DNA from: Pseudomonadota bacterium
GTDB lineage: Bacteria; Pseudomonadota; Gammaproteobacteria; Burkholderiales; Ferrovaceae
Direction of reading: 5' to 3'
Length of the DNA stretch: 7,714 nt
Assembly (NCBI GenBank): GCA_021804705.1
Contig: JAJZHC010000060.1
Span: 1-7,714, forward strand
Positions within the stretch are counted from its first letter, which is position 1. Every line of letters begins with the position of its first letter. Both the position numbers and the translations under genes were made by a program. The notes under the pieces are model-generated. The model was not told the DNA's origin. It saw only the letters and a list, made by a program, of their open reading frames with translations, and searched no databases. Positions 4,677 through 7,714 of the stretch are shown here, piece by piece.

Positions 4677-7226
4677 CGGTAACCCGGCCGGATCGGTACC
4701 GCCAGCCTGGGCCATGTCCGGGCGTCCACCACCCTTGCCGCCCACCTGTTGCGCCACGAAGTTAACCAGCTCACCCGCCTTGATGCGTGCGGTGAGGTTG
4801 GGCGTTACCCCGGCGATGAGGCTGACTTTGCCTTCAGCCTCGGCACCCAGCACGATTACGGCAGAAGGCAGACGGCCTTTCAGTGCATCCAGGGTATCGC
4901 GCAGGGTTTTTGCGTCGGCCCCAGGAAGGCGCACGGACAGCAATTGCACCTCCGCAGTCAGCGGCACGGCCTGCCCGATGAGATCAGCACTTTCGCTCAC
5001 AGCCACTTTGGCCTTGAGGCGATCCAGTTCGCGTTCCAGGGCACGCACGTTGTCCAGTATGCTGGCAAGCCTTGCCACGATTTCCTGCGGCTGGGCCTTC
5101 AGGCGACCGGCCACCTCAGCCAGCTGGTCCTGCTCGCGATGGGTCCATTCCAGCGCGCCCTCTCCGGTCACGGCTTCGATGCGGCGCACGCCCGAGGCTA
5201 CGCCCGACTCGCCCACGATGCGGAACAATCCAATGTCGCCCGAGCGATGCACATGGGTGCCACCGCACAGTTCGGTGGAAAAATCGCCCATGCCCACCAC
5301 CCGCACCTCATCGCCATATTTCTCGCCGAAGAGCGCCATGGCCCCCTTTTTGACGGCGTCATCGTATTTCATGATGCGCACCTCCACGGGATGGTTGCGG
5401 CGGATTTCCTGATTGACGAGGTCTTCGATGGCACGCAGCTCGGTTTCGGTGACCGGCTTGTCGTGCGAAAAATCAAAGCGCGTCTTGAAGGGATCCACGA
5501 GCGACCCCTTCTGGGCCACATGCGCTCCCAGCACAGTGCGCAGGGCCGCATGCAAGAGGTGGGTGGCGGAGTGGTTCCAGGCGGCACGCTGACGCGCGCC
5601 GCTATCCACGCGGGCATCTGCCCTGTCGCCAGCCTGGATGCGCCCGGTTTTGACCTGGCCGTGGTGGCCGAACACGCCGGCCTGGATTTTTTGCGTGTCC
5701 GCTACTGCAAAGGTGCCATGCGAGGTGGCCAGTTCGCCACAATCGCCCACCTGCCCGCCTGATTCGGCGTAAAAGGGCGTACGGTCCAGCACCACCACCC
5801 CCGAATCGCCTGCTTCCAGCGTGGTTACGGCAACGCCGTCGCGATACAACGCCACGATGCGCCCTTCCACCTGCAGCGACTCGTACCCCAGAAACTCAGT
5901 AGCCTCGCCGCGGTAATCCACAGCACCTTGCGCCGTGAACCTGGAAGCGGCGCGTGCGCGTTCGCGCTGCTGTTCCATGGCGCGCTCAAAACCTGCCAGA
6001 TCTACGGCCACGCCGCGTTCACGCGCAATGTCGGCCGTGAGGTCCACAGGAAAGCCGTAGGTGTCGTACAGGCGGAACACGGTTTCACCGTCGAGCATGC
6101 GGTCTTCCTGATGCAGGGCCGCTTCCAGCACCACCATGCCGTTTTCCAGCGTTTCGGCAAAGCGTTCCTCTTCCTGGCGCAAGACCCCTGCCACTGATTC
6201 CTGAACGGCCACGAGCTCGGGGTAGGCCTCGCCCATCACGATGGCGAGGTCCGCCACCAGCTTGTGGAAGAACGGCTGTTGCTGGCCCAGCTTGTAGCCG
6301 TGGCGGATGGCGCGCCGGATGATCCGGCGCAGCACGTAACCACGCCCTTCGTTGCTGGGGATGACGCCGTCGACGATGAGAAAGGCGCAGGCGCGAATAT
6401 GGTCGGCGATGACCTTGAGGGAATTGCTGGAGAGATCCTGCGCGCCAGTGTAGCGGGCTGCGGCGGCGATGAGCGCCTGGAACAGGTCGATCTCGTAGTT
6501 GCTGTGCACGTGCTGCATGATGGCCGAGATGCGCTCCAGCCCCATGCCAGTATCCACGGACGGCTTGGGCAGGGGGTGCAGCTTGCCCGTTTCGTCACGG
6601 TTGTACTGCATGAACACCAGATTCCAGATTTCGATGTAACGGTCGCCATCCGCTTCGGGCGTGCCGGGCGGGCCCCCCGCCACTTCGGGGCCATGATCAT
6701 AGAAGATTTCGCTGCATGGGCCGCAAGGACCGGTGTCACCCATCTGCCAGAAGTTGTCCGCGGTGCTGATGCGGGTGAGGCGCGCTGCGTCCACGCCAAT
6801 CTCTTTCAACCAGATGTCTGCCGCTTCATGGTCATCGTGGTACACCGTCACCCACAATTTGTCCTTGGGCAGCTGCAGCACTTCGGTGAGGAACTGCCAG
6901 GCAAAGCGGATGGCGTCGCGCTTGAAATAGTCGCCGAAGCTGAAGTTGCCCAGCATCTCGAAAAAGGTGTGATGGCGCGCGGTATAGCCCACGTTTTCCA
7001 GGTCGTTGTGCTTGCCCCCGGCGCGAACACTGCGCTGGCTGCTGGTGGCACGGGTGTAAGGGCGCTTGTCATGCCCGAGGAACACATCCTTGAACTGCAC
7101 CATGCCTGAATTGGTGAATAGCAGTGTGGGGTCGTTGCCTGGCACCAGCGGACTGGAAGGCACGATGGTATGGCCATGGCTGGCAAAGTATTGAAGAAAC
7201 TTGTCGCGAATTTCGGCAGATTTCAT
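4632..7226 (-). CDS. alaS: Alanyl-tRNA synthetase AlaS
   Basis: AlaS charges tRNA-Ala and clears mischarged Ser/Gly-tRNA-Ala in the cytosol. The 864-residue protein is complete and of usual length. The class II catalytic core begins at EIRDKFLQYFASHGH (5-19). Motif 1 includes PLVPGNDPTLLFTNSGM (26-42), motif 2 lies around RHHTFFEMLGNFSFGDYF (84-101), and motif 3 is DTGMGLERI (225-233). A tRNA-recognition region follows. The editing domain has HSATH (H552, H556) and CGGTH (C654, H658), together the four zinc ligands. GESGVASGVRRIEAVTG (672-688) is the conserved end of the editing domain. A short coiled coil (about 725-745) leads to the C-Ala domain with GGKGGGRPDMAQAGG (829-843). The ATG at 7226 is supported by GAGGG six bases upstream. 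The gene lies downstream of recX on the same strand, a common proteobacterial order. No missing residues or frameshifts were seen. Confidence 0.99.
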   Translation of the reverse strand: MKSAEIRDKFLQYFASHGHTIVPSSPLVPGNDPTLLFTNSGMVQFKDVFLGHDKRPYTRATSSQRSVRAGGKHNDLENVGYTARHHTFFEMLGNFSFGDYFKRDAIRFAWQFLTEVLQLPKDKLWVTVYHDDHEAADIWLKEIGVDAARLTRISTADNFWQMGDTGPCGPCSEIFYDHGPEVAGGPPGTPEADGDRYIEIWNLVFMQYNRDETGKLHPLPKPSVDTGMGLERISAIMQHVHSNYEIDLFQALIAAAARYTGAQDLSSNSLKVIADHIRACAFLIVDGVIPSNEGRGYVLRRIIRRAIRHGYKLGQQQPFFHKLVADLAIVMGEAYPELVAVQESVAGVLRQEEERFAETLENGMVVLEAALHQEDRMLDGETVFRLYDTYGFPVDLTADIARERGVAVDLAGFERAMEQQRERARAASRFTAQGAVDYRGEATEFLGYESLQVEGRIVALYRDGVAVTTLEAGDSGVVVLDRTPFYAESGGQVGDCGELATSHGTFAVADTQKIQAGVFGHHGQVKTGRIQAGDRADARVDSGARQRAAWNHSATHLLHAALRTVLGAHVAQKGSLVDPFKTRFDFSHDKPVTETELRAIEDLVNQEIRRNHPVEVRIMKYDDAVKKGAMALFGEKYGDEVRVVGMGDFSTELCGGTHVHRSGDIGLFRIVGESGVASGVRRIEAVTGEGALEWTHREQDQLAEVAGRLKAQPQEIVARLASILDNVRALERELDRLKAKVAVSESADLIGQAVPLTAEVQLLSVRLPGADAKTLRDTLDALKGRLPSAVIVLGAEAEGKVSLIAGVTPNLTARIKAGELVNFVAQQVGGKGGGRPDMAQAGGTDPAGLPQALASVGAWVKERL

Positions 7227-7232
7227 GGAACG

Positions 7233-7237
7233 CCCTC
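7233..7237 (-). promoter_or_regulatory. alaS ribosome binding site
   Basis: On the minus strand GAGGG ends six bases before the alaS ATG (7226-7224). It supports this start, which also gives the standard AlaS N terminus. Confidence 0.7.
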
Positions 7238-7240
7238 AAA

Positions 7241-7258
7241 CCCCGGCTTCGGCCTGGG
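7241..7258 (-). other. Hairpin in the alaS leader
   Basis: An imperfect inverted repeat: GGC/GCC (7245-7247 and 7252-7254) around a four-base loop, one mismatch, then CCC/GGG (7241-7243 and 7256-7258). On the minus strand, which is the alaS leader, the loop reads CGAA. It ends only three bases before the Shine-Dalgarno sequence, so it could influence translation. There is no T-tract after it, so it is not a terminator. Function is inferred only. Confidence 0.4.
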
Positions 7259-7284
7259 CTGCATGTAGTGTGAAATAACCGTGA

Positions 7285-7293
7285 ATTCTACCA
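7285..7293 (-). promoter_or_regulatory. Candidate extended -10 promoter of alaS
   Basis: The minus strand reads TGG followed by TAGAAT (7290-7285), a five-of-six -10 hexamer preceded by the TGn extended -10 element. No good -35 is present at 16-18 bases; that space is filled by the recX terminator stem. Extended -10 promoters can work without a strong -35. Transcription would start near 7278, giving a leader of about 50 bases. Confidence 0.38.
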
Positions 7294-7313
7294 AAAGCGG
7301 GGCCAAAGGCCCC
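7293..7313 (-). terminator. Probable intrinsic terminator of recX
   Basis: On the minus strand, directly after the recX stop, GGGGCC and GGCCCC (7313-7308 and 7304-7299) form a perfect 6 bp GC stem with a three-base loop. Two bases later there is a run of four T (7296-7293). The stem is strong but the T-tract is short, so termination may be partial and some recX transcripts may read into alaS. Confidence 0.6.
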
Positions 7314-7314
7314 A

Positions 7315-7714
7315 TCAATCGTCGCTGCGCAGAATCTGCCGGATGATGGGGAGCGAAAAGCCGCGGTTTTGCAGGTAGCGCCCCTGGCGGGCACGTTCCT
7401 CGGCATTGGTGGGGGGATGCGCAAATTTTTTGCGCCAGACGCTGCGTGCGGATTCCAGCTCGCCCTCGCGGGCTGCCTCCAGTGCGGTGCTGGCCACCTC
7501 GGCGGGGACGCCGCGTTGCTGGAATTCCTGGCGGATTTTAAGAAGCCCGTGGCGCCCGGCGCGCGTGCGCAGGATGGCATCGGCAGCGCGCTGGTCGGAC
7601 AACAGTCCCGCTTCGGTCAGATCGTCGAGCAGGGCCTCGATGGCCCCTTCGTCATCGCTATGGGCTGCCAGTTTTCTGGAGAGTTCCCGCCGGGTATGTT
7701 CCCGGCGGGACAAG
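7315..7714 (-). CDS. recX: Regulatory protein RecX, C-terminal part (partial)
   Basis: RecX binds RecA filaments and limits their growth and ATPase and strand-exchange activities. The visible 132 or so residues run off the right edge, so the N terminus is missing; the TTG at 7713 is an internal Leu codon, not a start. The family is built from repeated three-helix units. SRREHTRRELSRKLAAH fits the first, and LTEAGLLSDQRAADAILRTRAGRHG plus LLKIRQEFQQRGV match the core RecX signature (LSD, then IRxEhxxRGV). The last unit carries WRKKF and ends with ARQGRYLQNRGFSLPIIRQIL, the typical C terminus. recA is usually just upstream and would lie beyond the window, though this cannot be seen. The gene is followed by a probable terminator and then alaS, 88 bases away on the same strand. 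Confidence 0.9.
   Translation of the reverse strand, partial: LSRREHTRRELSRKLAAHSDDEGAIEALLDDLTEAGLLSDQRAADAILRTRAGRHGLLKIRQEFQQRGVPAEVASTALEAAREGELESARSVWRKKFAHPPTNAEERARQGRYLQNRGFSLPIIRQILRSDD

Noticed and set aside
4749..5762. A 337-codon open frame on the + strand opposite alaS
   Set aside because: It lies wholly antisense to an intact, motif-complete alaS. Its translation shows no recognisable domain and is rich in His/Gly/Ala, as expected from the complement of GC-rich coding sequence.
6264..7109. A 281-codon open frame on the + strand opposite the alaS N-terminal half
   Set aside because: Same reason: an antisense shadow of conserved AlaS catalytic-core sequence with no family resemblance of its own.
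1..7714. Mobile element, CRISPR, toxin-antitoxin or defence system
   Set aside because: All strands are accounted for by recognisable housekeeping genes. No transposase, integrase, direct-repeat array, attachment site or tRNA was seen, and no non-coding gap exceeds about 90 bases.

Overview
This window is ordinary chromosomal housekeeping DNA, most likely from a betaproteobacterium outside the best-known model genera. That placement is inferred from the gene order hda - HAD phosphatase - pcnB - folK - deoxynucleoside kinase - panC, which I recall as characteristic of Betaproteobacteria. The recX-alaS pair is common in Beta- and Gammaproteobacteria. The protein sequences and the GC-rich, G/C-ending codon use agree. 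No database comparison was possible, so the genus is left open.

Left half (1-4628, + strand): a tightly packed gene set. The first five genes overlap end to start: hda (only its C-terminal part is in the window), an HAD-IB phosphatase, pcnB (poly(A) polymerase), folK (folate synthesis) and a deoxynucleoside kinase. They share 1, 4, 4 and 4 bases at successive junctions, so they very probably form one mRNA with translational coupling. After a 47-base gap come panC (pantothenate synthetase) and, 24 bases further on, a 64-residue DUF465/YdcH-like coiled-coil protein. Both have good ribosome binding sites. A weak sigma70-like promoter in the 3' end of the kinase gene may give panC extra expression. 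panB, which I expect next to panC in this cluster, is absent.

Right half (4632-7714, - strand): recX (3' part only) and then alaS (complete alanyl-tRNA synthetase), separated by 88 bases. That gap, the longest non-coding stretch in the window, holds a probable intrinsic terminator for recX, a candidate extended -10 promoter for alaS, a leader hairpin and a Shine-Dalgarno sequence. The two halves converge with only 3 bases between the stop codons of the DUF465 gene and alaS, so transcript ends must lie inside coding sequence.

The genes serve replication control (Hda), RNA turnover (PcnB), cofactor synthesis (FolK, PanC), nucleotide salvage (kinase), translation (AlaS) and recombination control (RecX). 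I looked for mobile elements, CRISPR repeats, tRNA/rRNA genes, toxin-antitoxin pairs and defence genes and saw none. I do not see an undescribed system; the findings below are modest points about organisation, punctuation and one enzyme active site.
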